Counted from the first letter of the stretch, positions 9,023-18,713 are shown. The stretch is 64,000 nucleotides of DNA from Lysobacter_K koreensis (GCF_042677045.1 NZ_JBHTIH010000002.1:558001-622000), one strand, 5' to 3'. Numbers and translations are program-made. The notes: generated by a model not told the origin, from the letters alone.

Positions 9023-10723
9023 TCAGCCGGCAGGTTTGACGCTGCCGTTGTCTTCCTGCAGTTCCGGCTTGAACGGGATGTCCGGCGGCGGGCGCGCCGT
9101 CGCGGGTTGCTCGTTGAGGTTGGGATCGCTGATCCCGCAGCCGCCGCCCAGCGCCAGCATCACCGTCTGGCAGACGATGGTCTTGCTGGTGCCGGGGATC
9201 GGGATGCGGACGGTGGTGACGCTCTTGCGCACCCACTCGGCCAGCAAGGTTTCGTTGGGGCGCCAGTACTTGTCGAGCGTCGTGGGTTCGTAGTCGTTGG
9301 GCTTGCGCTTGAGCCAGGTGCCGGCGCGATCCAGGTCGGTGATGCGTGCCTCGATCGTGCCCGGAGGCAGGCCCGGCGATGCCGAACCCGGCGTCTCGGC
9401 CAGCTTCACGCTGCCGTCGGCATTGAACACACCCGGGCGCACGCCTCGCTGCGCGCCGGGGCGGTTGCGGGCCGAGTCGCCCCAATCGTCGGCGCGCGTC
9501 GGCGTCGGCCAACTGCCGGGGGTGGCGGTGGGCTTCGGCCCGGCACCGGCGCTGCTGGCGGTCGGCGGCGCTGCCGCCGCGGCTCGGCTCGCTGCCGAGG
9601 CAGACCTGGCTGAGTTCGCAATGCTCGACGGTGCCGTCGCCGCGCGGGAAGGCGTGCTGCTGGAGCTGGGCGCGGGCTGCGAGACGGACGCCGAGGCGAC
9701 AGGCGCGCGCGCAGCCGGCGTCGGCACCTGCCGCGCCTGCACCGGCGGTGTCGTCGATCGCAACTCCGGCGGCGCGAGCGGCCGCTGCGGAAGTTCCCGC
9801 ACCGGTGCGCGCTGGAGCGGTGCCGGCACCTCGCGGGTAGTCACCTGCGGTATCCGCGCCTGGATCGGCCGCGGGGTGACCTCCGGTTGCGGCAGCTCGC
9901 GCTGCAGCGGTTGCACCGGCTCGGGCACGTCGATCGCGCGGACCTCGCGCGTCGGTGCGCTCAGGTCGCGGGTCGCCAGGTTCGGCTCGGACACGCGCGG
10001 CGTCGGTGGCGGCAGCACGAACACCACCGGGTCCTGGCTGCGGGTCGGCTCGCTGACCGCAACCGGCTGCTCGACGCTCGGCGCCGGCACCTGCGGCTCG
10101 GGCACATCGCGCTGTGCCACGTCGGGCAGCGGCGCCGACAGCGACGGCGTCATGTCGGCCGGCGCGACCGACGCGGTCGGCGACGGCGGACTTTCACTTG
10201 TGGCGCTGCTGGCGTCGGCAGTCTCCGCTTGCTCCGCCGGCGACGGTGGCGCGGCGTCGGGACCACCGCCGACTTCCGCCGGCGTGCCCACGCCGATGTA
10301 CTCGACCTGCACCACCGTGTCGCCCTCCGGCGCCGGCGTGAAGCCGAGGTACTTGAGGTACATCAGCCACAGCAGCATCACCCCGAAGAACACATGCCAC
10401 AGCGCCGACACGCTGCCGGCGAACCAGCGCAGCTTGCGCTCGTCGCGCGCCGGCGGGTGCCATTCCTGCCGCCACAGCGTGGTGAACGCCTGCCAGCGCG
10501 TCAGCAACAGCGCGCGCCGCGGGGGCGATGTGAGGGGGCGTTGCAGGAACGTGTCGGTGATCGCTGCCGCCGTCGCCCCGGTGACCGCGCCGGCGCGTTC
10601 GTGCATCGCACCCAGCCAGGCCTGCCAACCGGGGGGAAACTCACCCGGCAGCCTCCGCCGGTGCGGGGCGACCAGCTGCATGCGGCGCTGCAGGGCTTCG
10701 ATCAGTTCGGCGGCGGAAACCAT
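9023..10723 (-). CDS. Proline-rich single-pass membrane protein ('transmembrane repetitive protein' type)
   Basis: 566 residues. The N-terminal ~110 residues are basic and presumably cytoplasmic, then one membrane helix at about residues 104-126 (SALWHVFFGVMLLWLMYLKY), then about 300 residues of Pro/Val/Ala/Ser-rich sequence with repeated PxxxPxPxV segments, and a compact C-terminal ~130 residues beginning near the RADDWGDSARN motif. The architecture resembles TonB-like proteins that span the periplasm. I recognise the overall type as a Xanthomonad protein but know no function. It lies just upstream of nfuA on the same strand order (nfuA is 5'). Confidence 0.75.
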   Translation of the reverse strand: MVSAAELIEALQRRMQLVAPHRRRLPGEFPPGWQAWLGAMHERAGAVTGATAAAITDTFLQRPLTSPPRRALLLTRWQAFTTLWRQEWHPPARDERKLRWFAGSVSALWHVFFGVMLLWLMYLKYLGFTPAPEGDTVVQVEYIGVGTPAEVGGGPDAAPPSPAEQAETADASSATSESPPSPTASVAPADMTPSLSAPLPDVAQRDVPEPQVPAPSVEQPVAVSEPTRSQDPVVFVLPPPTPRVSEPNLATRDLSAPTREVRAIDVPEPVQPLQRELPQPEVTPRPIQARIPQVTTREVPAPLQRAPVRELPQRPLAPPELRSTTPPVQARQVPTPAARAPVASASVSQPAPSSSSTPSRAATAPSSIANSARSASAASRAAAAAPPTASSAGAGPKPTATPGSWPTPTRADDWGDSARNRPGAQRGVRPGVFNADGSVKLAETPGSASPGLPPGTIEARITDLDRAGTWLKRKPNDYEPTTLDKYWRPNETLLAEWVRKSVTTVRIPIPGTSKTIVCQTVMLALGGGCGISDPNLNEQPATARPPPDIPFKPELQEDNGSVKPAG

Positions 10724-10742
10724 CTAGCGCGCCGCGGCCGGA

Positions 10743-11339
10743 TCAGGCGGCCGTGTCGCGGCGGATGTAAGGGGCGTCGCCGGTGGCGTGGTCGGTGGCA
10801 TCGCGCACCGCGGTCACGCCGGGCACCTTTTCCATCAGGGTCTTCTCGATGCCCTGCTTGAGCGTGACATCGGCCATGCCGCAACCGTGGCAGCCGCCGC
10901 CGAAACGCAACAGGACCACGCCGTCGGCAGTGACCTCCTCGACCGCCACGTTGCCCCGGTGCTGGGCCAGCTGCGGATTGATCTCGTGCTCGACCAGCCA
11001 GCGCACGCGCTCCACCAATGAGGCCGAATCGGCCGGCACTTCGCCCTTGATCTTCGGTGCGCGGATCTGCAGCTGGCCGCCGGTGGCCTGGGTGGCGTAG
11101 TCGATCTCGGCGCCGTCGAGGTAGCCGGTGCTGGCTGCTTCGAGCCACAGCGTGAAGCCTTCGCAATCGATCGCCCATTCGTCGCCAGCCAGGTCGCCGG
11201 GTTCGGCGAACTCGAGCCGCACGTCGGCCTTGGCGGTGCCCGGATGCACCGCCGACAGCCGCACGCCCAGCCCGGGCAGCGCCTCGCGCTCGATCAGCTT
11301 GAGGAAGTAGGCCTGCGCGGATTCGGAAATATTGATCAT
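10743..11339 (-). CDS. nfuA: Fe-S cluster carrier NfuA
   Basis: Cytosolic carrier that binds a 4Fe-4S cluster and delivers it to target apoproteins. 198 residues: an A-type-like N-terminal domain without its cysteines (residues 1-95) and a C-terminal NifU-like domain (residues 105-185) with the C150-x-x-C153 cluster motif in FGGGCHGCGMADVTLK. Length and domain order match NfuA of gammaproteobacteria. The proline-rich membrane protein follows 19 bases downstream, so they may be co-transcribed. Confidence 0.96.
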   Translation of the reverse strand: MINISESAQAYFLKLIEREALPGLGVRLSAVHPGTAKADVRLEFAEPGDLAGDEWAIDCEGFTLWLEAASTGYLDGAEIDYATQATGGQLQIRAPKIKGEVPADSASLVERVRWLVEHEINPQLAQHRGNVAVEEVTADGVVLLRFGGGCHGCGMADVTLKQGIEKTLMEKVPGVTAVRDATDHATGDAPYIRRDTAA

Positions 11340-11438
11340 GGGGCTATTCTAACGGCGTCCGTGCAGGGCGATGATGCGCCTGCCCCCTACGACCCCCGTC
11401 GATGTGATTTGGTTCAGTCGACGCCGCAAGGAACCGCC

Positions 11439-11813
11439 ATGAACGACCTCGTTCCCCTCGCCCAGGCCCACTGCATCCCGCGCCGCGGCAGCGAGCATCG
11501 CCTGACCGAGGCGCGCGTGCGGGAACTGCTGCCGGAAGTACCGGGCTGGGAGCTGGTGATCGATCCGGTGTCCAAGCAGGGACACGCCCTAACCAAGGCC
11601 TTCACCTTCAAGAATTACTACCGCACGATGGCGTTCGTGAACGCGCTGGCCTTCATCGCCCATCGCGAGGACCACCACCCGGACCTGGGCGTGCACTACA
11701 ACCGTTGCGTGGTGCATTACTCGACCCACGATGTCGGCGGCCTGAGCGAGAACGATTTCATCTGCGCGGCCAAGGCCGAGGCGCTGATCGGCGACGCCGA
11801 CGATGCGCGCTGA
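11439..11813 (+). CDS. phhB: Pterin-4a-carbinolamine dehydratase
   Basis: Dehydrates 4a-hydroxytetrahydrobiopterin, recycling the cofactor of phenylalanine hydroxylase. 124 residues. Family signatures are the TKAFTFKNYYRTMAFVN segment and the active-site histidines in AHREDHHPDLGVHYNRC, followed by STHDVGGLSENDFICAAK. Start ATG 11439 follows an AAGGA-type ribosome site. Its 3' end overlaps the next gene by 11 bases. phhA is not in the window. Confidence 0.95.
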   Translation: MNDLVPLAQAHCIPRRGSEHRLTEARVRELLPEVPGWELVIDPVSKQGHALTKAFTFKNYYRTMAFVNALAFIAHREDHHPDLGVHYNRCVVHYSTHDVGGLSENDFICAAKAEALIGDADDAR

Positions 11814-12252
11814 ACTCGCTGCCGTGCGAGGGGCTGGCTGGCACCGCTCGGGGTGGGCTGCGGCGGCGCTGGCGATGCTGGTCGCCTGCAGTGGTCCACA
11901 GCCAGCCCCCGGCCCCTCGCCGATCCCCGCCACCGATCCGGTGGCGCAGGACACACCGCCGCCGGACTACCCGCTGGAAGTTGCCTGCGCCGGCGTCGGT
12001 GGCGTGGTGGAGTTGCACATCCTGCTCGGGGCGAATGGCACCCCCGGCGACATCCGCATTGGCCGCAGCAGTGGCCAGCCCTTGCTGGACGCTGCAGCGC
12101 GCGAAGGCGTGCGTAGCTGGCGTTTCCGAGCCGCGACCCGCGGCGGCCAGCCGGTGGCGACGCGGATGAAGATCCCGGTGACGTTCACTCCACCGACGAT
12201 GCGGCCGGAGCGCTGCTTCGTGCTCGACGAGCAACTCAAGCGCGCGCGCTGA
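11803..12252 (+). CDS. TonB C-terminal-like lipoprotein
   Basis: 149 residues. N-terminal lipoprotein signal (AAALAMLVAC), Pro-rich spacer, then a TonB C-terminal-type domain (about residues 50-130: YPLEVACAGVGGVVELHILL, LLDAAAREGVRSWRFRAAT). It overlaps the end of phhB by 11 bases. No membrane helix of the TonB type, so it probably is not an energy transducer but a stand-alone TonB-C domain. Related domains occur in the two genes at 60868 and 61628. Confidence 0.8.
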   Translation: MRAELAAVRGAGWHRSGWAAAALAMLVACSGPQPAPGPSPIPATDPVAQDTPPPDYPLEVACAGVGGVVELHILLGANGTPGDIRIGRSSGQPLLDAAAREGVRSWRFRAATRGGQPVATRMKIPVTFTPPTMRPERCFVLDEQLKRAR

Positions 12253-12284
12253 CTTCCGATTTTTCGGGGCTGCGCACCCCCTGA

Positions 12285-13253
12285 TCAGGCCAGCCGATCG
12301 AGCACCTCGAGCAACTCCGGCGCCAGCGGCGCATTCAACAGATACGGCGCCTTGCCGCCATCGAGCGCGAACTCCAGCGTCGAGGCGTGCAGGAACATCC
12401 GCTTCAGGCCGACCTGCTCACGCAGCTTCTTGTTGACCGCCGGGTCGCCGTACTTGTCGTCGCCGGCGACGGCGTGGCCGATGTGCTGGGAGTGCACGCG
12501 GATCTGGTGGGTGCGGCCGGTCTCGATCCGCACCTCGCAATAGGATTGCCCGCCGCGCCGTTCCAGCACCCGGAAGTGGCTCAGCGACGGCTTGCCGGCG
12601 GCGTTGACCTGGACATGCCGCTCGCCGCCCTGGCGCAGGCCGATATGCAACGGCGCGTCGACGCTCATCACGCCGTCGGGCATGCGTCCGGCCAGCAGCG
12701 CGAGGTAGCGCTTGGCAATACCGCCCTCCTCGCGCATCAGGGCCTGCATCTCGGTCAGCGCCGAGCGCTTCTTGGCCACGATCAACAACCCGGAGGTGTC
12801 GCGGTCGAGCCGGTGGACCAGCTCGAGGGTCGTCCCCGGCCGCAGCGCGCGCAAGGTCTCGATCGCGCCAAAGGAGATGCCACTGCCGCCGTGGCTGGCG
12901 ACGCCCGAGGGCTTGCTCAGGGCCAGCAGGCGCGCGTCCTCGAACACGATCGCCGCCTCCAGAGCGTCCATGAAGCCCTTCGGGGGCGTGCCTTTTTCGC
13001 CCGGCTCGCTGAGACGCAGCGGCGGGATGCGGACCTCGTCACCGGCCTCGAGCTTGCGCTCGGCCTTCGCGCGCCCGCCATTGACCCGGACCTGGCCGGA
13101 GCGCACCAGCTTGTACACCAGCGAGCGCGGCGCGCCCTTGAGCTGCCCGAGCAGGAAGTTGTCGAGCCGCTGGCCGTCGCGATCGTCAGAGACGCGCACG
13201 GTGCGCGCGCTGGACGCCGTGCCAGCGGGGCTGGGGGATGCTGAATGGGTCAT
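12285..13253 (-). CDS. rluC: 23S rRNA pseudouridine synthase RluC
   Basis: Converts specific uridines of 23S rRNA (955, 2504 and 2580 in E. coli) to pseudouridine. Start ATG 13253 (MTHSASPSP) gives 322 residues. An S4-like RNA-binding domain occupies residues 20-75 (LVYKLVRSGQVRVNGGRAK) and the RluA-type catalytic domain follows with the active-site Asp150 in HRLDRDTSGLL. It is divergent from rne, the same arrangement as in E. coli and many gammaproteobacteria, which supports the RluC assignment over RluD. Confidence 0.94.
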   Translation of the reverse strand: MTHSASPSPAGTASSARTVRVSDDRDGQRLDNFLLGQLKGAPRSLVYKLVRSGQVRVNGGRAKAERKLEAGDEVRIPPLRLSEPGEKGTPPKGFMDALEAAIVFEDARLLALSKPSGVASHGGSGISFGAIETLRALRPGTTLELVHRLDRDTSGLLIVAKKRSALTEMQALMREEGGIAKRYLALLAGRMPDGVMSVDAPLHIGLRQGGERHVQVNAAGKPSLSHFRVLERRGGQSYCEVRIETGRTHQIRVHSQHIGHAVAGDDKYGDPAVNKKLREQVGLKRMFLHASTLEFALDGGKAPYLLNAPLAPELLEVLDRLA

Positions 13254-13690
13254 TCGGGCGGGGTTGTCTGTTACACTCGCGACGCGAGATAAGGTTTTGA
13301 TTTCGTTGGGAGTTGTACGCAAGGGCCAAAAGCCCACTCCCGCGATTCCGGCCCGCGCCTAACGACTGCCCTCGGGGCAGTGATGTTACCAGCGACGGCC
13401 CGGCGGAACCCGCCCTCGCCCGGTGTCTCAAACACCGGCGATGAACACGACCCGAGTGGCGCGACAGCCTGATGGCTGGAAGCAGCCGCCGGCCCCGCAA
13501 GTCAGGACAGAAACAAGAAGCGCTCCCGCGGCATGCCGTGGTGTTGAAGCGCTGGTAGTGGAGGTTCCGCCGGCGCGCGCAAGCGGCCAGGCCGCTTTGC
13601 ACGAATGCAAGGCCGCGACGGCAGGATCTCAGTTCCCAGAGAGCGAAACGCCATGGCGTTCCGCGCGCTAGAGCGCGTGAGGACGCAACC
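13254..13690 (+). promoter_or_regulatory. Long 5' leader region of rne
   Basis: 437 bases between the rluC start and the rne ATG, with no convincing gene. In enterobacteria the rne mRNA has a long structured leader that RNase E itself cleaves to limit its own synthesis; the length here fits that. GC-rich inverted segments are visible (for example CGCGCTAGAGCGCG just before the start, 13663-13676). The exact promoter is not clear; AT-rich sequence near 13265-13310 is the likeliest place. Confidence 0.55.
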
Positions 13691-16600
13691 ATGAAACGCA
13701 TGCTGATCAATGCGACGCAGGCCGAAGAGCTGCGCGTCGCGATCGTCGAGGGCCAGAACCTCTACGACATCGACATCGAGCAACCGTCGAAAGAACAGAA
13801 GAAGTCCAACATCTACAAGGGCCGCATCACCCGCCTCGAGCCCTCGCTCGAAGCCGCCTTTGTCGAGTACGGCGGCGAGCGCCACGGCTTCCTGCCGCTG
13901 AAGGAAATCTCCCGCGACTACTTCCAGTCCGGCGTCGACCACAACAAGGCCGGCCTCAAGGAACTCCTGCGCGAAGGCCAGGAAGTGGTGGTCCAGGTCG
14001 ACAAGGAAGAGCGCGGCAACAAGGGCGCGGCCCTGACCACGTTCATCTCGCTGGCCGGCCGCTACATGGTGCTGATGCCGAACTCGCCGACCGCCGGTGG
14101 CGTCTCGCGCCGGATCGAGGGCGAGGACCGCGCCGAGCTGAAGAAGGCGATGGACGCGCTGACCATCCCCGACGACATGGGCGTGATCATCCGCACCGCC
14201 GGCGTCGGCCGCGATGCCGAAGAGCTGCAGTGGGACCTGGATTACCTGTTGCAGGTCTGGAAGTCGGTTGCCGAGGGCGCCCTGAGCAAGCCGGCGCCGT
14301 TCCTGATCTACCAGGAATCGCGCCTGATCATCCGCGCCCTGCGCGACTACATGCGCCCGGACGTCGGCGAGATCCTGGTCGACACCCCGGAGATGTACGC
14401 CGAGGCTCGCGACTTCGTCGAGCAGGTGATGCCGCACAACCTGCGCAAGCTCAAGCATTACACCGACGACGTCCCGCTGTTCAACCGCTTCCAGATCGAG
14501 TCGCAGATCGAGAACGCGTATGAGCGCACCGTGCGCCTGCCCTCCGGCGGCGCGCTGGTGATCGACCAGACCGAGGCGCTGACCGCGGTCGACGTCAACT
14601 CCGCGCGCGCCACCAAGGGCGGCGACATCGAGGAAACCGCGTTCAACACCAACATGGAGGCGGCCGAGGAAGTGGCCCGCCAGATGCGCCTGCGCGACCT
14701 CGGCGGCCTGGTGGTGATCGACTTCATCGACATGTCCTCGACCCGCCACCAGCGCGATGTCGAGAACCGCCTGCAGAGCGCGCTCAAGCAGGACCGCGCG
14801 CGCGTGCAGATCGGCCGCATCTCGCGCTTCGGCCTGCTCGAGATGAGCCGCCAGCGCCTGCGACCGTCGCTGGGCGAGTCGAGCCAGCTGGTGTGCCCGC
14901 GTTGCGAAGGCCACGGCCGCATGCGCAGCGTCGAGTCGCTGTCGCTGTCGATCCTGCGCCTGGCCGAAGAGCACGCGATGAAGGAGAACACCGGGCAGGT
15001 GCTGGTTCAGGCCCCGACCGAGATCGCCAACTACCTGCTCAACGAGAAGCGCCGCGCGCTGGCCGAGATCGAACAGCGCCACGACGCGCCGATCGTGATC
15101 GTCGCCGACGAGCACCTGGAAACCCCGCATTACGAAGTCACGCGCATCCGCGAGAACGAGATGGGCGAGGAAACCAGCAAGCCCAGCTACCACCGAGGCA
15201 CGCCGCGCAAGCTGCCGACCCACGCCCTGACCAAGGCCCACCTCAACATCCCCGATGCGCCGATGGTCACCAACGTCAAGCCGGCCCAGCCCGCGCCGCT
15301 GCGCGAGCCGCGCGAGGAACGGGTCGCCGTGGAGGCGCCTGTCGCGGCTCCGGTGGTGGTCGCACCGACCCATTCGGTTGGCGTGGTCGAGCGCATCCTG
15401 CGGTTCTTCCGCGGCGGCGAGCCGATCGCGGTAACGCCGACGCCGGCCGCGCGACCGTCCGACACCCGTGGCCGCGGTGAACGCAGCGATCGCAATGACC
15501 GCGGCGACCGCAACGGCCAGCGCCGCGACGGACGCGGTGGCAAGGGCGGCCGCGACGGCGCCCGCCGGGACGAACCGCGCCGGGATCGCGCGCCGGGCCA
15601 GAACGCGCCAGCGGCCGACGCCCGCCCGCAGCAGCCCAAGCTCGACCAGCCGCGGCAACAGCAACAGCAGCAGCAGGCGAAGCAGAACCCGCCGAAGCAG
15701 CCCAAGCCGCAGGCCGACGAGCGCGTGGCCAACCTGTCCGGCGCGCCCGCGGGCAACGCCCCGCGTCCGCCCCGCGAACCGAAGCCGGCGCCACCGAAGT
15801 CCGATCCGGCAAAGCCCGAGGCGAGCAAGCCCGAGCTAGCCAGGCCCGAACCGGCGCAGCCGTCGACGACGCCCGCGACCGACGCCGCCACCCTGCCCGT
15901 CGCCGCGCTGCTCGCCCAAGCCGACACCACGGCCGCAGTGGGCGCAGCGGTGACCGACGCCACCGATCCGAACGCCGTGCCGGCCGAGGGTGAGGCCGGC
16001 GAAGGCAGCGGCCGTCGCCGTCGCGGCCGTCGTGGTGGCCGTCGCCGTCGCCGCGGTGGCGAAGGCGCCGCTGCCGAAACCAGCGCGCACGATGACGTGC
16101 TCGGTGGCGATGACGACCTGATGGCTGGGGACGAAGAGGCATCGCCCGCGGCCGCCAGCCGTTCGCAGCCGGAGTTCGACTTCGACGACGAGGCACCCGC
16201 GCCCCAGGCACCGGCGGCCGCCGGCGTCACGCCGGCCGCGATCGCGGCCGGCCAGGTCGTCGCCGCGGCCCAGGTGGCAACTGCCGCACCGGTCGAAGCT
16301 GCGCCCGTCGAAGCACCCCCAGCCGAAGCAGCGTCGATCGAAACGGCCCCGGCCGAAGCTGCGGCCATCGCCGTCGCCGGCATTGCACCGAACGAGCCGG
16401 AGATCAACGAGCCGGAGATCATTGCCGAAGTCGCCGTCGTCGAGGACACCGTGGCCTCGCCGCTGGTCGTGCCGACCCCGGAAGTCGTCGAGGACACCGT
16501 CGCGACCCCGGAGGAAATCGCCGAAGTGATCGTGCCGCCCGCGGCTGACGTTGCCGCAGCGGAACCGGCGAAGCCCGCGCCGCTCGAACCGGCCGCGACG

Positions 16601-16810
16601 CCAACCGCGGCATTCGAACCGGTGCCGGCGGCCCCCGCCGAAGCGATCGATGCCACGCCGGCAAGCCCGGTGGCGCCGTCCCCGGACCCGCTGATGCCGC
16701 GCACCGCGGGCCTGTTCGACGCGGTCCCGCACACGCGCGTGCCGGAAAGCACCGAGGCGCTCCCGGCTGCGCCGAGCGATCCGGCCGACGGTGAAGAACG
16801 CCGCGTCTAG
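13691..16810 (+). CDS. rne: Ribonuclease E
   Basis: Essential endoribonuclease that starts mRNA decay and matures rRNA and tRNA; scaffold of the degradosome. 1039 residues. N-terminal catalytic half: S1 domain (about 35-125), 5' sensor, DNase I-like part with catalytic Asp near 303 and 346 (TAVDVNSARATKGGD; VVIDFIDMSSTRHQRDVE) and Zn-link CPRC near 404. The C-terminal half is disordered, Arg-rich then Ala/Glu/Pro-rich, as usual. It ends with TAG (16808-16810), which matters here because it shows that the host reads TAG as stop while the nearby prophage does not. Confidence 0.97.
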   Translation: MKRMLINATQAEELRVAIVEGQNLYDIDIEQPSKEQKKSNIYKGRITRLEPSLEAAFVEYGGERHGFLPLKEISRDYFQSGVDHNKAGLKELLREGQEVVVQVDKEERGNKGAALTTFISLAGRYMVLMPNSPTAGGVSRRIEGEDRAELKKAMDALTIPDDMGVIIRTAGVGRDAEELQWDLDYLLQVWKSVAEGALSKPAPFLIYQESRLIIRALRDYMRPDVGEILVDTPEMYAEARDFVEQVMPHNLRKLKHYTDDVPLFNRFQIESQIENAYERTVRLPSGGALVIDQTEALTAVDVNSARATKGGDIEETAFNTNMEAAEEVARQMRLRDLGGLVVIDFIDMSSTRHQRDVENRLQSALKQDRARVQIGRISRFGLLEMSRQRLRPSLGESSQLVCPRCEGHGRMRSVESLSLSILRLAEEHAMKENTGQVLVQAPTEIANYLLNEKRRALAEIEQRHDAPIVIVADEHLETPHYEVTRIRENEMGEETSKPSYHRGTPRKLPTHALTKAHLNIPDAPMVTNVKPAQPAPLREPREERVAVEAPVAAPVVVAPTHSVGVVERILRFFRGGEPIAVTPTPAARPSDTRGRGERSDRNDRGDRNGQRRDGRGGKGGRDGARRDEPRRDRAPGQNAPAADARPQQPKLDQPRQQQQQQQAKQNPPKQPKPQADERVANLSGAPAGNAPRPPREPKPAPPKSDPAKPEASKPELARPEPAQPSTTPATDAATLPVAALLAQADTTAAVGAAVTDATDPNAVPAEGEAGEGSGRRRRGRRGGRRRRRGGEGAAAETSAHDDVLGGDDDLMAGDEEASPAAASRSQPEFDFDDEAPAPQAPAAAGVTPAAIAAGQVVAAAQVATAAPVEAAPVEAPPAEAASIETAPAEAAAIAVAGIAPNEPEINEPEIIAEVAVVEDTVASPLVVPTPEVVEDTVATPEEIAEVIVPPAADVAAAEPAKPAPLEPAATPTAAFEPVPAAPAEAIDATPASPVAPSPDPLMPRTAGLFDAVPHTRVPESTEALPAAPSDPADGEERRV

Positions 16811-16831
16811 ACCAGGCTGCTCGTGTTGAAC

Positions 16832-16871
16832 CAGAAAGGCCGCGACGTCGTCGCGGCCTTTCTGGTTTTTG
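16832..16871 (+). terminator. Intrinsic terminator of rne
   Basis: Long perfect hairpin, arms around CAGAAAGGCCGCGAC and GTCGCGGCCTTTCTG, followed by GTTTTTG. It lies just after the rne stop and can also serve the convergent response-regulator gene. Confidence 0.9.
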
Positions 16872-16917
16872 TCCCCGGGCAGTGCCCGCGCGGTTTTGGT
16901 TCGCGCGACTTCGGCGG

Positions 16918-17565
16918 TTACAACACCTGCGCCGGTTGCAGCAAGCCGTACTGCCCGGCCAAGCGTGCCAGCGCAATGCTGTCGACGATGCCGAGCTTCT
17001 CGAACAGCCGGCTCTTGTGGGTGTTGACCGTCTTCGCGCTCAGGCTCAGGCGCCGGGCGATGTCTTCCTGCCGCAGCCCCTGCACCAGCAACAGCGCGAT
17101 CTCCAACTCGCGCCCCGACAGTTCGTCGAACGGAGAGCCGTCGCCATCGATCCCCGCCAGCGCCAAGTGCTGGGCGATGCCGCTGGCCAGGTAGCGCTTG
17201 CCGCGCGCGACGTCGCGCACCGCCCGCAGCAGTTCGCCGGCCTCGCCGCCCTTGCCTACGTAGCCGCAGGCGCCGGCTTCGAGCAGGCGTTTGGGCAGCG
17301 GTCCATCCTCGAGCACCGAGACGATGATCATGCGTGCGCCGTAAGCACCCCGTACCACGCGCTCGGTCACTTCCAGTCCGCTGATGCCCGGCAGGTGGAG
17401 GTCGCACAGGACCACGTCGGGCTTGAGGCTGCGGATCAGCGGCAAGGCCTGCTCACCGCTTTCGGCGTCGCCGATCACTTCGATGTCGATCTCGGCCGAC
17501 AGGATCATGCGCATGCCGGCACGCACCAATGCGTGGTCGTCCACGATCAAGACGCGGATGGTCAT
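16918..17565 (-). CDS. LuxR/FixJ-type response regulator (GacA/UvrY-like)
   Basis: Two-component transcription regulator, 215 residues. Receiver domain (1-120) with acidic pair D9/D10 and phosphoacceptor D55 in DVVLCDLHLPG, and a C-terminal LuxR helix-turn-helix (about 145-205: LRQEDIARRLSLSAKTVNTH). Overall resemblance is to GacA/UvrY, which in related bacteria activates small RNAs that titrate CsrA, but no uvrC follows it and the partner kinase is absent, so I leave the symbol empty. Confidence 0.9.
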   Translation of the reverse strand: MTIRVLIVDDHALVRAGMRMILSAEIDIEVIGDAESGEQALPLIRSLKPDVVLCDLHLPGISGLEVTERVVRGAYGARMIIVSVLEDGPLPKRLLEAGACGYVGKGGEAGELLRAVRDVARGKRYLASGIAQHLALAGIDGDGSPFDELSGRELEIALLLVQGLRQEDIARRLSLSAKTVNTHKSRLFEKLGIVDSIALARLAGQYGLLQPAQVL

Positions 17566-17714
17566 CCCTTCCCCCTAGTGCCAGAACTCCTGCGCGCGAG
17601 GCTACCCGCCGTTGACCGCCGCTGCAACACGGCCGGCCGCGGCAGTGACTTGCGACCCTGTCGCGGCCCACCGCCGGCACGCCAGACTGCACGCCATTCC
17701 GCCGAGGGACCGCC

Positions 17715-18656
17715 ATGCCGCAGTCACGCCTACCTGCCGCCCGCTCGCTGGTCACTGCATCGCTGCTGTTGTGCCTGGCCGCCTGCATGTCCACGCAGCG
17801 CAGCCCCGACCCGGTCGCTGCGGGCACCGTGGTGCCGGCGCGTGGCAATGCCACCGGCAACTGGCTGGCCGACATCGGCGAGATGTCGGCGTCAGTCGAC
17901 AACGCCGCCCGGCGCGCTGTGGTGCAAAGACGCCTCGATGCGCTCGGCATTGCCTGGCGCGCGGCGCCATTCGAAGCCGACGACCAGCGCGGCACCAACC
18001 TGCTGGCCGAACTGGATGCCGCCGCCGATGCACCGGTGCTGCTGATCGGCGCGCATTTCGACCGCGTCGATACCGGCCGCGGCGCCACCGACAATGCGTC
18101 GGGCAGCGCCACGGTGCTGGCGTTGGCCGAACGCTTCAAGCGCACACCGCTGCGCCACCACCGCCTCGCCATCGCGTTCTGGGATCTGGAGGAACGCGGC
18201 CTGCTCGGCGCGAAGGCCTACATCGCCGGGCAGACCGTGCCGCCCGCGCTGTACGTCAACTTCGACGTGTTCGGCTGGGGCGACACGCTGTGGATGATGG
18301 CGCCCGACCCCGCGCACGCGTTGCTGGCGAGTACCCGCGAGGCAGCCGCTGAGGCCCAGCTCGGCCTCAGCGCCGGGCCGCAGTACCCGCCCACCGACCA
18401 CCTGCCGTTCCTCGCGGCCAAGTGGCCCGCGGTGTCGTACTCGCTGGTCGGTGGCGATGAAATCCCGCTGATCCTGCAGCTCTACGCGGGCAAGAAACCC
18501 AAAGCCGTGCCCAAGGTGATGCGGGTGATCCACAGCGACCATGACACTCCCGCCCAGCTCGATGCGGTCGCCGCACTGCGTGGCGTGGACGCGGTGGAGG
18601 ACGCACTGCGGCGCTGGGACGCGGGTGCGGCAACGATGCCGCCGATCTCGAACTGA
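17715..18656 (+). CDS. M28-family zinc aminopeptidase, lipoprotein
   Basis: 313 residues; start ATG 17715 gives a lipoprotein signal (LLLCLAAC). Family M28 binds two zinc ions; the ligands are visible as H and D in GAHFDRVDTGRGATDNASG, E-E in WDLEERGLLG, D in NFDVFGWGD and H in RVIHSDHDTPAQ. It probably trims peptides in the periplasm. It is the last host gene before the prophage and is closed by an intrinsic terminator. Confidence 0.88.
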   Translation: MPQSRLPAARSLVTASLLLCLAACMSTQRSPDPVAAGTVVPARGNATGNWLADIGEMSASVDNAARRAVVQRRLDALGIAWRAAPFEADDQRGTNLLAELDAAADAPVLLIGAHFDRVDTGRGATDNASGSATVLALAERFKRTPLRHHRLAIAFWDLEERGLLGAKAYIAGQTVPPALYVNFDVFGWGDTLWMMAPDPAHALLASTREAAAEAQLGLSAGPQYPPTDHLPFLAAKWPAVSYSLVGGDEIPLILQLYAGKKPKAVPKVMRVIHSDHDTPAQLDAVAALRGVDAVEDALRRWDAGAATMPPISN

Positions 18657-18683
18657 CCCGAAGTCCGGACGCAGCAAAAAAGA

Positions 18684-18713
18684 AAAGCCCGCATCGTCTG
18701 CGGGCTTTTTTTT
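18684..18713 (+). terminator. Intrinsic terminator before the prophage
   Basis: Hairpin AAAGCCCGCA / TGCGGGCTTT with loop around TCGTC followed by a run of T. It closes the M28 peptidase gene a few bases before the attachment site. Confidence 0.9.
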
